In this document: positions 7,349 through 15,869 of the stretch, one piece after another
Layout: every line of letters begins with the position of its first letter
How positions within the stretch are numbered: the first letter of the stretch is position 1
Assembly (NCBI GenBank): GCA_016704145.1
Contig: JADJAS010000007.1
Span: 1,116,001 to 1,180,000, forward strand
Length of the DNA stretch: 64,000 nucleotides
Direction: 5' to 3'
Origin: Rhodocyclaceae bacterium
GTDB taxonomy: Bacteria; Pseudomonadota; Gammaproteobacteria; Burkholderiales; Rhodocyclaceae
Notes under the pieces: model-generated
The model's input: the letters and a program-made list of their open reading frames with translations, nothing else
Told to the model about the DNA's origin: nothing
Databases searched by the model: none
Position numbers and translations under genes: made by a program

Positions 7349-8655
7349 TGCCCGCCGGTCGCCGCGCTTTTCTCGCTACCTGCCTCGCCGCCGCCGCCGG
7401 GCGGGCCGTCGGCGCGCCGGCCATCGCCACGCCCTGGCCGGCGCTCAAGCCAAAGTCGGCGCGGCAGCGCGTCGTCATCGTCGGCGGTGGCTGGGGTGGC
7501 CTCGCGGCGGCGCGGCACCTGCGCGAGCTGGCGCCCGATCTCGACGTCGTCGTGATCGAGCGGAACGCCTCCTTCTGGTCGGGCCCGCTGAGCAACCGCT
7601 GGCTGGCCGGCCTGGTCGATACGCGCTACATCGTCCACGACCGCGCGCCGGCGGCCGCCAGGCACGGCTACGACCTGGTCCAGGCCGAAGTGACGGCGGT
7701 GGATCGGGACAGGCGCCGCGTGGTGACCGGCCAGGGCACGCTCGACTACGACTGGCTGGTGCTCGGCGTCGGCATCCGCGAGAACTTCGCCGCCTGGTTC
7801 GGCGATGATCGCGCCACCGCCGACCTGGTGCGCGCGCGCCATCCGAGCGCCTGGCGGTCGGGCGAAGCGCTGGCCGAAATCAAGCGCAAGCTCGACGGCT
7901 TCGCCGGCGGCGACCTGCTGATGAATCTGCCGCCGATGCCCTACCGCTGCCCGCCGGCGCCTTATGAGCGGGCCGCCTTGATCGGCTGGCTGCTGAAGTC
8001 GCGGGGCATCAAGGGCCGGCTGATCCTGCTCGATCCCAACCCGGTCGCGCCGGCCTTCCGCCGCGTGTTCGAGGAGCGTTACCGCGATCAGATTACCCAT
8101 GTGCCGGATGCCCGCGTCCAGAGCGTGGACCCGCAAGCAAAACGCGTCGTCACCGAGTTCGACGAATACCGTTTCGACGAGGCCATCCTGATGCCGCCCC
8201 AGCAGGCTGGCGATCTGCTCTGGCAGGCCGGCCTGATCGGCCGCGACCGCGACGGCAAGCCCACCGGCTGGGCCGACCAGGACCCGCTGCACCTCAACGC
8301 GCGCGCCGACGAACGCATCTTCCTGGTCGGCGACGCCCTGGGCCCGACATCGCCGCTGTTCGGCCATTATCCGAAGAGCGGTCACATGGCCAGCCGCCAG
8401 GGCCGCGTCGTGGCCGCCGAAATCGCCGCCCGCGCCGCCGGCGTCGAACCGCCGGTGCAGCTGCCGGAAAGCGTCTGTCACGTGTATAGCGACTTCGAGC
8501 CGATGAAGCTGGTGCGCATCGACAACCGTTACCGCGTGCGCGGCGACGGCCTCATCGAGCAGACGACCCGCCAGTTCCACGATGCCAATCCGCGCGACGA
8601 GGATCTGGCGTGGGCGATCGCGTCGTTCGAGGAGCTCCTGGCTTTCCGGCGCTGA
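7348..8655 (+). CDS. Flavocytochrome c sulfide dehydrogenase-type flavoprotein (FccB-like)
   Basis: The 435-aa protein has a Tat-like leader (GRRAFLATCLAAAAG), an FAD Rossmann motif VVIVGGGWGGLAAARHL at about residues 40-56, and the GDA motif VGDALG near the C-terminus. Cys201 in PMPYRCPPAPYERA matches the first redox cysteine of FccB. Cys377 in the FCSD-like C-terminal segment (SVCHVYSDFEPMKLVRI) is the candidate second one. These enzymes oxidise sulfide with a dihaem cytochrome partner (FccA), which is not encoded nearby. Sulfide oxidation or a related persulfide or quinone reaction is likely but unproven. Confidence 0.8.
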   Translation: MPAGRRAFLATCLAAAAGRAVGAPAIATPWPALKPKSARQRVVIVGGGWGGLAAARHLRELAPDLDVVVIERNASFWSGPLSNRWLAGLVDTRYIVHDRAPAAARHGYDLVQAEVTAVDRDRRRVVTGQGTLDYDWLVLGVGIRENFAAWFGDDRATADLVRARHPSAWRSGEALAEIKRKLDGFAGGDLLMNLPPMPYRCPPAPYERAALIGWLLKSRGIKGRLILLDPNPVAPAFRRVFEERYRDQITHVPDARVQSVDPQAKRVVTEFDEYRFDEAILMPPQQAGDLLWQAGLIGRDRDGKPTGWADQDPLHLNARADERIFLVGDALGPTSPLFGHYPKSGHMASRQGRVVAAEIAARAAGVEPPVQLPESVCHVYSDFEPMKLVRIDNRYRVRGDGLIEQTTRQFHDANPRDEDLAWAIASFEELLAFRR

Positions 8656-8670
8656 ACCGGCGGGGCGGCT

Positions 8671-9174
8671 TCAGTGTCGCGCCCAGACGCTGGTCTTGCC
8701 GTTGGGCGCGACCAGATAGGTGTTGAACATCTCCCGGCGCACCACCGGCTCGACGCCTTCGTTGTCGAGGATGGTGCAGCCGGTTTCGCAGAACGGCGCC
8801 GACTTTTCGCGGCCGGGCGCGCCGCGCGGCAGGCCCGGCACCGCCAGCCCGCGCGCCCTGGGCTTTTCCTTGAGCAGCTGCAGGATGTCCTCGGCCGGCA
8901 CGTGGCCTTCGATGAAATAGCCAGCGACCACGGCGGTATGCACCGATTCGAGTTCGGTCGGCACCTTCAGCCGGCGCTTGACGGCCGCCACGTCGTCGGT
9001 GCCGATGAAGGTGGCGGTAAAACCGTGCTGCCGGAGGTGATCGGCCCAGTCGATGCAGGCCAGGCAGACGGTCGGGCCATGGATTTCGACTGGCGGCAGC
9101 CGTCCGCTCTCGGCGGCGAGCGCCGGGGCGGCCGTGCACGCCAGCCAGGCGCCGGCGAGCCAGGGTTTCAGCAT
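8671..9174 (-). CDS. Divergent DUF411 family secreted protein
   Basis: The 167-aa protein has a signal peptide (MLKPWLAGAWLACTAAPALA) and the DUF411 core, with VCLACIDWADHL in place of the usual CGCC segment, then VVAGYFIEGHVPAEDI, LLKEKP and GLAVPGLPRG. The family is associated with metal or copper resistance loci. The conserved Cys before HTA is replaced (ESVHTA), and an extra C-terminal tail carries FCETGC. It starts 7 bp inside the end of the ankyrin gene upstream on the same strand, so the two are co-translated. Metal binding is plausible from the cysteines but altered from the family norm. Confidence 0.75.
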   Translation of the reverse strand: MLKPWLAGAWLACTAAPALAAESGRLPPVEIHGPTVCLACIDWADHLRQHGFTATFIGTDDVAAVKRRLKVPTELESVHTAVVAGYFIEGHVPAEDILQLLKEKPRARGLAVPGLPRGAPGREKSAPFCETGCTILDNEGVEPVVRREMFNTYLVAPNGKTSVWARH

Positions 9175-9668
9175 GGCTTGCCGGCCTGGCAGCCCTTGAG
9201 CACCCACAGGGAAATGATCCCCGCCGTCTCGTGGGCCATGACCTTGCGCGCGATGGAAAGCGCATCGCGTCCGGCGTTGGTTTTCGCGGCGGGGTCGGCG
9301 CCGGCTTCGAGCAGCAGCCGCGCGTGGGGCGTGCGCTGGGCGTAGGCGGCCATGTGCAGCGGCGTCACGCCCTCGCTGTCGCGGGCGTTGACGTTGGCGC
9401 CAGCCTTGATCAGCGCCTTGAGCGCGGCCGGATCGACATTGGTGGCGGCCAGGTGCAACGGCGTCGAACCAAGCGGCGTGCGCGCATCGCGCGCCGCCGG
9501 ATCGCGCTTGAAAATGGCCATGACCTCGACATCGGTGCCCATGCGCGCCGCATCATGGATCGCCTGCTCGTTGGCGCCGAGCGTGTCCGCCCTCGACGAC
9601 GATAGCGCGACAAGCATCACCATGCCCGCCGCGCAACGCGCCATCGCCGCCAGTACTTTCCTCCGCAT
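9168..9668 (-). CDS. Secreted ankyrin-repeat protein
   Basis: The 166-aa protein starts with a signal peptide (AAGMVMLVALSSSRA). It has about three ankyrin repeats: GSTPLHLAATNVDPAALKAL, then EGVTPLHMAAYAQRTPHARL, then a degenerate one starting GADPAAKTNAGRDALSIA. Ankyrin repeats bind partner proteins. In bacterial periplasms such small proteins often accompany enzymes such as catalase or metal-handling proteins. Here it is coupled to the DUF411 protein. It is divergent from the PhnD-like gene, with a 132-bp shared upstream region. Confidence 0.85.
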   Translation of the reverse strand: MRRKVLAAMARCAAGMVMLVALSSSRADTLGANEQAIHDAARMGTDVEVMAIFKRDPAARDARTPLGSTPLHLAATNVDPAALKALIKAGANVNARDSEGVTPLHMAAYAQRTPHARLLLEAGADPAAKTNAGRDALSIARKVMAHETAGIISLWVLKGCQAGKPC

Positions 9669-9800
9669 CGCTGCTGCCTCCCCCGTCCTTGCCGGGAATC
9701 CGTTGATTCGCCGCCGGCAAGTCTACCTGCTCGAACGCTCACTGGCGCTTAATCTTCGGCGATAATCGCCGAATGACAATTCCCTTATCGGTGGCATGGT

Positions 9801-10637
9801 ATGCGCATACGGCAAATTCTCGGGACGGGCCTGGTCGGCCTCGCGCTCGGCGTCCTGGCGGCCGGACTGGCCGGTCCCGTCCGGGCAGACGAGCCGGACC
9901 GGGCATTGAACTTCGGCGTCCTCAACCAGCAAAGCCCGGCTCGCACGGCGCAGCGCTGGAATCCCATCCTCAAGTATCTGTCGGAGGCCACCGGCCTGCG
10001 CTTCCAGCTCAAGATGGGGCCGACGGTACAGGAAACCGACGCGATGATGGGCCGCGGCGAGTTCGACCTGGCCTTCACCAACCACAACTTTGCCAAGGAA
10101 TACGACGGCGTCTACAAGGTCATCGCGCGCTGGGCCGGCAAGCCGATCTATGGCGCCATCGCGGTGCCCGCGGACAGCCCGGTCAGGACGGTCAAGGATC
10201 TTGCCGGCAAGCGTGTCGCCTTCCCGTCGAAGGAGGCTTTCGTGGCCTACGCGGTGCCCTCGGTCGCGCTGCGCGCGGCCAAGGTAAGGGTCGAGGAGGT
10301 ACTGGCCGGCAACCAGGAAGGCGCGCTCGCCCAGTTGCGCGCCCGGCAGGTGGAAGCCGCCGCCGTCAATTCCCGCTTTCTCACCCAATACGCCGCGCAG
10401 CATGGCATGCCCTACCGCGAGGTGTTCTCGTCGGAAGGCTATGCCGAATTGCCGGTGATCGCCCATCCGCGCCTGCCACGCGGGGAAATCGAAGCTATCC
10501 AAAAGGCCTTGCTGGCCATGAAGAACGATCCGAAGGGGGCGGCGGCACTGGAGGCCAGCGGCGCGCCCGGCTTCGAGCCGGCCACCGAACGGGACTACGA
10601 CAACGCCCGCGCCATTTACCGCCGCATCGCGGAATAG
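9801..10637 (+). CDS. PhnD-like periplasmic substrate-binding protein
   Basis: The 278-aa protein has a signal peptide ending near AGPVRADEPD, then the PhnD/transferrin-like fold: LNFGVLNQQSPARTAQRWNP, FDLAFTNHNFAKEY and DLAGKRVAFPS. The closest type is the phosphate/phosphite/phosphonate-binding PhnD family. No ABC permease or ATPase gene is nearby. Instead a hybrid histidine kinase starts 7 bp after its stop, so the protein more likely presents a ligand to that kinase than feeds a transporter. The ligand is unknown. Confidence 0.85.
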   Translation: MRIRQILGTGLVGLALGVLAAGLAGPVRADEPDRALNFGVLNQQSPARTAQRWNPILKYLSEATGLRFQLKMGPTVQETDAMMGRGEFDLAFTNHNFAKEYDGVYKVIARWAGKPIYGAIAVPADSPVRTVKDLAGKRVAFPSKEAFVAYAVPSVALRAAKVRVEEVLAGNQEGALAQLRARQVEAAAVNSRFLTQYAAQHGMPYREVFSSEGYAELPVIAHPRLPRGEIEAIQKALLAMKNDPKGAAALEASGAPGFEPATERDYDNARAIYRRIAE

Positions 10638-10644
10638 CCCACAC

Positions 10645-12531
10645 ATGCGCGGATTCAGCCTGATCGGCCGCATCCTCGTCCTGACGGTGGTGGTGGTCGG
10701 CTGCGTCTCGGTGCTCGGGCTCGCATTCGTCATCCAGGAGCGCATCGCTTCGTCGCACCAGCGCTATCACCAGGAAGCGCGCAGCTTCATCATCGCCCTG
10801 ACGCCGATGCTGCAAAACGCCCTGGTCGTCGGCGACCTGGCCGTCGTGCAGCAGACCTTCGACCAGCTCGTCCGCGAGGAATCGCTGCGGCGCGTGGCCT
10901 TGCTCGACTCGGCGAGCCGCCGCATGATCGTCGAGTCGGTCGACGCCCCGGGCGGCAACGGCGCGGTGCCGGCCCGCGCGCCGCCGCCGGGCTGGTTCGC
11001 CGCCGTGCTGGAAGCCGAGGCGTACGACCTGTTCGAGGAAAAGCCGATCGAGCTGGCCGGCATCGATTACGGCACCCTGCGCGTCGAGATGTCCAACGCC
11101 CCCTTGCAGGCCAGGCTGTGGGCTGTCACCAAGCGATTCTTCATGGTCGGCAGCTTCGGCCTGCTACTGATCGTCGCCGCGCTCGGCGCCGCGCTGCGTC
11201 GCGGCCTGGCGCCGCTGCAGCTGCTGACGCAGGGCGCCCGACGGATGGAGGACGGCAATCTCCAGACCCGCATTCCACCGATCGCCAGCCCCGAAATCGC
11301 CGTTGTCGGCGAGGCCTTCAACGACATGGCCGACCGCGTGCTGGCGCGCGAGGCCGAACTCAAGGAGGCGCACGCGCTGGCCGACGGCGCCGCCCGCGCC
11401 AAGGCCGCCTTTCTCGCCACTATGAGCCACGAGATTCGCACACCCATGAACGGCATCATCGGCCTGACCGACCTGACCCTGCTGACGCCGCTCAGCGACG
11501 AACAGCGCGGGTATCTCCAGCTGGTCAAGTCCTCGGCCGGCAACCTGCTGGTGATCCTCAACGACATCCTCGATTACTCCAAGATCGACGCCGGCAAGCT
11601 GACGCTGGAGGCCGTACCGGTCAACCCGCGTGAAATGGTGCCGCAGATCCTGGCACTGTTCGCCTCGCGGGCCAACGACCGCGGTCTCGTCATGCGCGCG
11701 GAACTGGACCCCCGCCTGCCGGAACGGCTGATCGCCGACCCGGTGCGCCTGCGCCAGATCCTGAGCAACCTGGTCAGCAACGCCGTCAAGTTCACCGAGC
11801 GCGGCCACGTCCTGCTCAGGATCGAACTGCTCGACGGCGGCGCGGCAGAGGCGCGCGTGCGCTTCGAGGTCGAGGACACCGGTATCGGCATTGCCCCGGA
11901 AAAGGTCCGCCACGTGGTCGAACCCTTCGTCCAGGCCGACGATTCGACCACGCGGATGTATGGCGGTACCGGCCTGGGCCTGGCGATCTGCACCAACCTG
12001 ATCCGCCTGATGGGCGGCGAACTCGGCGTGGACAGCATTCCCGGCGTCGGCAGCCGTTTCGGCTTCACGCTGTTGCTGCCGCTGGCGCCGCCGGTCGCGG
12101 CGGCGCCAGCAACGCCGACACGCGCGGCGACGCCAACGCCGGCGAGCGACGGCACGCGGCGAATCCTGGTCGCCGAGGATTCTCCGGTCAACCAGGCCCT
12201 GATACGGGCCATCCTGGGTAAGTCGGGCTATGGCTTCGTCATCGTCGAGGACGGTCAGGCGGCGGTGGATGCCTGCACCGCCGAGCGTTACGACCTGATC
12301 CTGATGGACATGCAGATGCCCAATCTCGACGGCCTGGCGGCGACGGCGTGCATCCGGGAAGCCGAGGCGCGCGCCGGCGGCCGGCACATCCCCATCGTCG
12401 CCCTGACCGCCAACGCCTTCGACGAGGATCGGCAGCGCTGCCTGAAGGCGGGGATGGACGATTTCCTGGCCAAGCCGTTCCACAAGGATGCCCTGCTGGC
12501 GATCATCCAGCGCAACCTTCCCCCCGCCTGA
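10645..12531 (+). CDS. Membrane hybrid sensor histidine kinase with receiver domain
   Basis: The 628-aa protein has a first membrane helix at residues 7-29, a periplasmic region to about 155, a second helix near 160-185 and a HAMP linker. The H-box SHEIRTPMNGIIG has His262, the N-box is ILSNLVSNAVKFT, and G-boxes are DTGIGI and GGTGLGLAI. A C-terminal receiver follows with LILMDMQMP (Asp555). There is no separate response regulator or HPt gene beside it, so the phosphate must go elsewhere. The adjacent PhnD-like gene suggests sensing through a binding protein. PAP2 starts 18 bp downstream, which suggests one transcript. Confidence 0.93.
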   Translation: MRGFSLIGRILVLTVVVVGCVSVLGLAFVIQERIASSHQRYHQEARSFIIALTPMLQNALVVGDLAVVQQTFDQLVREESLRRVALLDSASRRMIVESVDAPGGNGAVPARAPPPGWFAAVLEAEAYDLFEEKPIELAGIDYGTLRVEMSNAPLQARLWAVTKRFFMVGSFGLLLIVAALGAALRRGLAPLQLLTQGARRMEDGNLQTRIPPIASPEIAVVGEAFNDMADRVLAREAELKEAHALADGAARAKAAFLATMSHEIRTPMNGIIGLTDLTLLTPLSDEQRGYLQLVKSSAGNLLVILNDILDYSKIDAGKLTLEAVPVNPREMVPQILALFASRANDRGLVMRAELDPRLPERLIADPVRLRQILSNLVSNAVKFTERGHVLLRIELLDGGAAEARVRFEVEDTGIGIAPEKVRHVVEPFVQADDSTTRMYGGTGLGLAICTNLIRLMGGELGVDSIPGVGSRFGFTLLLPLAPPVAAAPATPTRAATPTPASDGTRRILVAEDSPVNQALIRAILGKSGYGFVIVEDGQAAVDACTAERYDLILMDMQMPNLDGLAATACIREAEARAGGRHIPIVALTANAFDEDRQRCLKAGMDDFLAKPFHKDALLAIIQRNLPPA

Positions 12532-12548
12532 CCGGCGCCCCGCGACGG

Positions 12549-13202
12549 ATGTGCCGCCCGGCCTGGCTCGCGCGACTGAAGCGGTACTTGCTGCTCAAGG
12601 TCGCCGGCACCACGGCATTCATCACCCTGTTTTTCGTCGGCTATTTCCACGTGCTGCGTCATCCGGCGCACCTGGTCACGCCGATGCCGGAAATCTGGCT
12701 TGACCGCCTGATCGGTTTCCAGCCCATCGCGCTGGTCTTCTATGCGTCGCTTTGGGTCTATGTGGGCCTGCCGCCGGCGCTGCTGTCCGGGCTGCGCGAA
12801 CTCGTGGCCTATGGTTGCTGGATCGCGGCACTTTGCCTGGCCGGCCTGGCCTGCTTTTACTTCTGGCCAACCGCCGTGCCGCCCTACCCGGTCGATACCA
12901 CGCTCTACCCGGCCTTCGCGGTCATCCAGGGCCTCGACGCGCCAGGCAATGCCTGTCCTTCGCTGCACGTGGCGACCGCCGCTTTCTCGGCGATCTGGCT
13001 CGACCGGCTGCTGCGCGAGCTGGGGTCGGGCGTGACGATGCGCACCGTCAACGGACTCTGGTTCCTCGCGATCGCCTGGTCCACGCTGGCCACCAAGCAG
13101 CACGTCGCGCTCGACGTGCTGGCCGGGCTGCTGCTGGGTCTGGCCTTCGCGCTGCCCTCGCTGCGGCTGCGCCCGGCCGGCTATGATACGGACAGGAATT
13201 GA
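12549..13202 (+). CDS. PAP2-superfamily membrane phosphatase or phosphotransferase
   Basis: The 217-aa protein has about five to six hydrophobic helices. NACPSLHVATAAFSA contains the PSxH motif, and LATKQHVALDVLAGLLLG contains the HxxxD motif, the two catalytic histidine boxes of PAP2 enzymes. The first box (KxxxxxxRP) is not obvious, as in the PAP2_3/inositol-phosphorylceramide-synthase-like subgroup. Members cleave or transfer lipid phosphates. ATG 12549 gives a normal N-terminus before the first helix. It sits between the histidine kinase and an ACP-ketosynthase pair, pointing to a lipid substrate. Confidence 0.8.
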   Translation: MCRPAWLARLKRYLLLKVAGTTAFITLFFVGYFHVLRHPAHLVTPMPEIWLDRLIGFQPIALVFYASLWVYVGLPPALLSGLRELVAYGCWIAALCLAGLACFYFWPTAVPPYPVDTTLYPAFAVIQGLDAPGNACPSLHVATAAFSAIWLDRLLRELGSGVTMRTVNGLWFLAIAWSTLATKQHVALDVLAGLLLGLAFALPSLRLRPAGYDTDRN

Positions 13203-13208
13203 AAGGCA

Positions 13209-13472
13209 ATGGAGCAGGCCATGAGTTCGCTGAAGCAGTTGCAGCATCTGATACAGGAGAAATACAAGATCGACCCCGCAACTCTCGACCCCGACGCCTC
13301 GATGCTCGACCAGGGTATCGACTCGCTGGCGCTGGCCGAGTTTCTCTTCGACATCGAGGACCATTTCGGCATCGATTTCCCGGACGCGCGAGCGGATATC
13401 AACTCGCTGGCGGGGCTGGCCAAGGTGATCGACGAACTCGTCGCCGCCAAGGCCGGCGCCGGTGCCCTTTAG
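13209..13472 (+). CDS. Acyl carrier protein
   Basis: The 87-aa acidic protein has the phosphopantetheine site D-S-L in MLDQGIDSLALAEFLFDIED (Ser39). It is distinct from the housekeeping FabC/AcpP in sequence. Its last 11 bases overlap the ketosynthase gene. With the neighbouring ketosynthase it forms a minimal chain-extending pair that would need a ketoreductase, dehydratase and transferase from elsewhere. Confidence 0.9.
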   Translation: MEQAMSSLKQLQHLIQEKYKIDPATLDPDASMLDQGIDSLALAEFLFDIEDHFGIDFPDARADINSLAGLAKVIDELVAAKAGAGAL

Positions 13473-14700
13473 GCCGGCGCGCACCGACATGGTCGCCGTC
13501 ACCGGCATCGGCGTCGTTTCGCCGCATGGCGATCATCCCGACGCCATGTTCGCGGCGTTGATGCGCGGCGAATCGGCGATCGGCGAATTCATCGGCGATT
13601 TTCCCAACGCCAAGCCGGCCGCCGTGGCCTCGGTGGCGTTCGACGCCGGCGCGTGGTTCACACCCTTGCAACTGGCCGGCGTCGACCGGGTCAGCCAACT
13701 GGCGGTGGCGGCCGCCACCCGCGCGCTGGCCGACGCGGGCGCGGCGGGCGTGTACGAACCCGCCCGCGTCGGCGTCTATGTCGGCTGCGGCATGGGCGGC
13801 GGCGCGTCGCTGGAGGCGGGCTACATCTCCGGCCTGCGCAACGGCCGCGTGCCGCCGCTGACCGTTCCCGCCTTCATGCCCAACGCGCCGGCGGCGCACG
13901 TCGCCATGCGCCTGCACGCGACGGGGCCGGCGCTCACCTACGCGGTGGCCTGCGCCTCGTCGGCCGTGGCCATCGCCGAGGCGGCCAAGGCGATCCGCGG
14001 TGGCGAGGTGGACATGGCCATCGCCGGCGGCAGCGAAGCCGTGCTGGTGCCCGGCGTGGTCAAGGCCTGGCAGGTCATGCAGACCCTGTCGGTGTTCGCC
14101 CCTGGCGCGGCAGCCAGTTCCTGCCGCCCTTTCGCGACCGACCGCGGCGGCTTCGCGCTCGGCGAGGGCGCCGCTTTCCTGATCCTCGAATCCACCGAAC
14201 GCGCCCGCGCGCGCGGCGCCCGCCGCCACGCCGAGCTGGCCGGCTGGGGCATGAGCTGCGACGCCACGCACCTGACCAAGCCCGACGCCGCCGGCCAGCG
14301 AGCGGCCATCGGCAACGCGCTGGCGCTCGCCGACCTGGCGCCGCGCGACGTCGGCTACTGCAACGCCCACGGCACCGCCACCAGGATCGGCGACCAGGTC
14401 GAAAGCGAGGCGCTCAAGGCTGTCTGGGGTACGGACATCGATCGCCTGCGGGTCAGTTCCACCAAGTCGATGCACGGCCACCTGCTCGGCGCCGCCGGCG
14501 CGCTGGAGGCAGCGATCACCACCCTCGCCCTGCGCGAAAGTCAGTTGCCGCCGAACGCCAATTGCGCCAGCCCCGATCCCGCCTGCGGCCTCGATCTGGT
14601 GCTCGAAACCGGCGCCGTCGCGTCCGGCCTCGACGCCGCCATCACCAGCTCCTTCGCTTTCGGCGGCAGCAACGCCGTGCTCGTCTTTCGGCGCGCATGA
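13462..14700 (+). CDS. Beta-ketoacyl-ACP synthase (FabF-like)
   Basis: The 412-aa protein has the condensing-enzyme triad: Cys164 in YAVACASSAVA, His303 in CNAHGTATRIGD and His340 in KSMHGHLLGAAGA. The C-terminal FAFGGSNAVLVF is standard. It extends acyl or polyene chains on an ACP, most likely the one encoded just upstream, whose end it overlaps (GTG 13462; ATG 13489 is an alternative start). It is about the length of FabF but more divergent, and it may serve a specialised lipid. Copy 3 of the dispersed motif lies inside the gene at 14537-14559. Confidence 0.92.
   Translation: MPFRPARTDMVAVTGIGVVSPHGDHPDAMFAALMRGESAIGEFIGDFPNAKPAAVASVAFDAGAWFTPLQLAGVDRVSQLAVAAATRALADAGAAGVYEPARVGVYVGCGMGGGASLEAGYISGLRNGRVPPLTVPAFMPNAPAAHVAMRLHATGPALTYAVACASSAVAIAEAAKAIRGGEVDMAIAGGSEAVLVPGVVKAWQVMQTLSVFAPGAAASSCRPFATDRGGFALGEGAAFLILESTERARARGARRHAELAGWGMSCDATHLTKPDAAGQRAAIGNALALADLAPRDVGYCNAHGTATRIGDQVESEALKAVWGTDIDRLRVSSTKSMHGHLLGAAGALEAAITTLALRESQLPPNANCASPDPACGLDLVLETGAVASGLDAAITSSFAFGGSNAVLVFRRA
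14537..14559 (+). repeat. 23-bp dispersed motif, copy 3
   Basis: AAAGTCAG, centre TTGCCGCCGAA, CGCC. It lies in the ketosynthase gene, read as E-S-Q-L-P-P-N-A. Confidence 0.75.
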
Positions 14701-15869
14701 GCATTGTCCGCCCGTGCGCCGCGCTGCTGACGCTGCTGGTCGCCGGCTGCGCCACCACCGAGTTCGACGGCGCGGCGCGCTTGCCGCCAGACCTGCGGCG
14801 GAGCGACGCCCGTGCCTGGCCGGCCGCCCTCGAAGAAGCCGTCGTGCGCGACCGCGTTGAGAAGCTGCTGCCCGGCGGCGTCAAGGATAGGCCCGGCTGG
14901 GCGCTCGACCTTTACATGGCCCTCGCCTACCTGAAGATCCCGCACGCCGGCGAGACTTATTGCACGATCATGGCGGTCGTCGAACAGGAATCCGGTTTCC
15001 AGGTCGACCCCGTGGTGCCGGGCCTGCCCGGCATCGTGCGTCGGGAAATCGACCGGCGCGCGGAGCAGTACGGCGTGCCCAAGCTGCTGATCGCCGGCGC
15101 CATGGCCATGAAGTCACCCGACGGCCACAGTTACGAAGAGCGCATCGACGCCCTCAAGACCGAAAAGCAGCTCGACAAGCTTTATGACGACATGATCGGC
15201 GAACTGCCGTTCGGCAAGACTTTACTGGCCGACTACAACCCAGTGCGTACCGCCGGGCCGATGCAGGTCAGCATCGACTTCGCCGAGCGGCATGTCGAAG
15301 CAGCGCCCTATCCGTATCCGATCGCGCGCAAGCTGCGCGACGAAGTATTCACGCGACGCGGCGGGCTCTATTTCGGCGCCGCCATCCTGCTCGACTATCC
15401 GGCGCCCTACAGCGACGTGGTCTACCGCTTCGCCGACTTCAACGCCGGCCGTTACGCCAGCCGCAATGCCGCTTTCCAGGCGGCGCTGAGCCGCCTGGCT
15501 GGCAAGCCGCTGGCGCTCGACGGCGATCTGTTGCGCTACCAGGACGGCCAGCCCGCCGAAACGCCGAGCCAGGTGGAAGCGGCCTTGCGTTCGCTGGCCG
15601 GCCCGCTGCGCCTGAACGCCGCCGAGATCCGCCGCGACCTGCTGCTCGAAAAGGACGCCGGTTTCGGCGACACGCCGCTCTACCAGCGGCTCTTCGCGCT
15701 GGCCGACGGCACCGCCGGCGCGCCGTTGCCGCGCCAGGCGATGCCCGGCATCGACCTGAAGAGCCCGAAGATCACGCGCAAGCTCACCACCGCGTGGTTC
15801 GCCCGTCGCGTCGAGGAGCGTTACCGCAAGTGCCTGGCCAGGGCCGACGCCGCTATTGGCCCGCCTTGA
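14697..15869 (+). CDS. DUF1615-family outer-membrane lipoprotein
   Basis: The 390-aa protein has a lipobox (LLVAGC) and then a globular domain with the segments YCTIMAVVEQESGFQ, AGPMQVSIDFAERHV and FADFNAGRYASRNAAFQAAL. The E-S-x-F pattern and overall layout recall lysozyme or lytic-transglycosylase-like folds, which DUF1615 proteins are thought to resemble. Catalysis is not shown. Its ATG overlaps the ketosynthase stop (ATGA), so it belongs to the same operon. The 3' end overlaps the convergent OmpA-like gene by 17 bp. Confidence 0.8.
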   Translation: MSIVRPCAALLTLLVAGCATTEFDGAARLPPDLRRSDARAWPAALEEAVVRDRVEKLLPGGVKDRPGWALDLYMALAYLKIPHAGETYCTIMAVVEQESGFQVDPVVPGLPGIVRREIDRRAEQYGVPKLLIAGAMAMKSPDGHSYEERIDALKTEKQLDKLYDDMIGELPFGKTLLADYNPVRTAGPMQVSIDFAERHVEAAPYPYPIARKLRDEVFTRRGGLYFGAAILLDYPAPYSDVVYRFADFNAGRYASRNAAFQAALSRLAGKPLALDGDLLRYQDGQPAETPSQVEAALRSLAGPLRLNAAEIRRDLLLEKDAGFGDTPLYQRLFALADGTAGAPLPRQAMPGIDLKSPKITRKLTTAWFARRVEERYRKCLARADAAIGPP

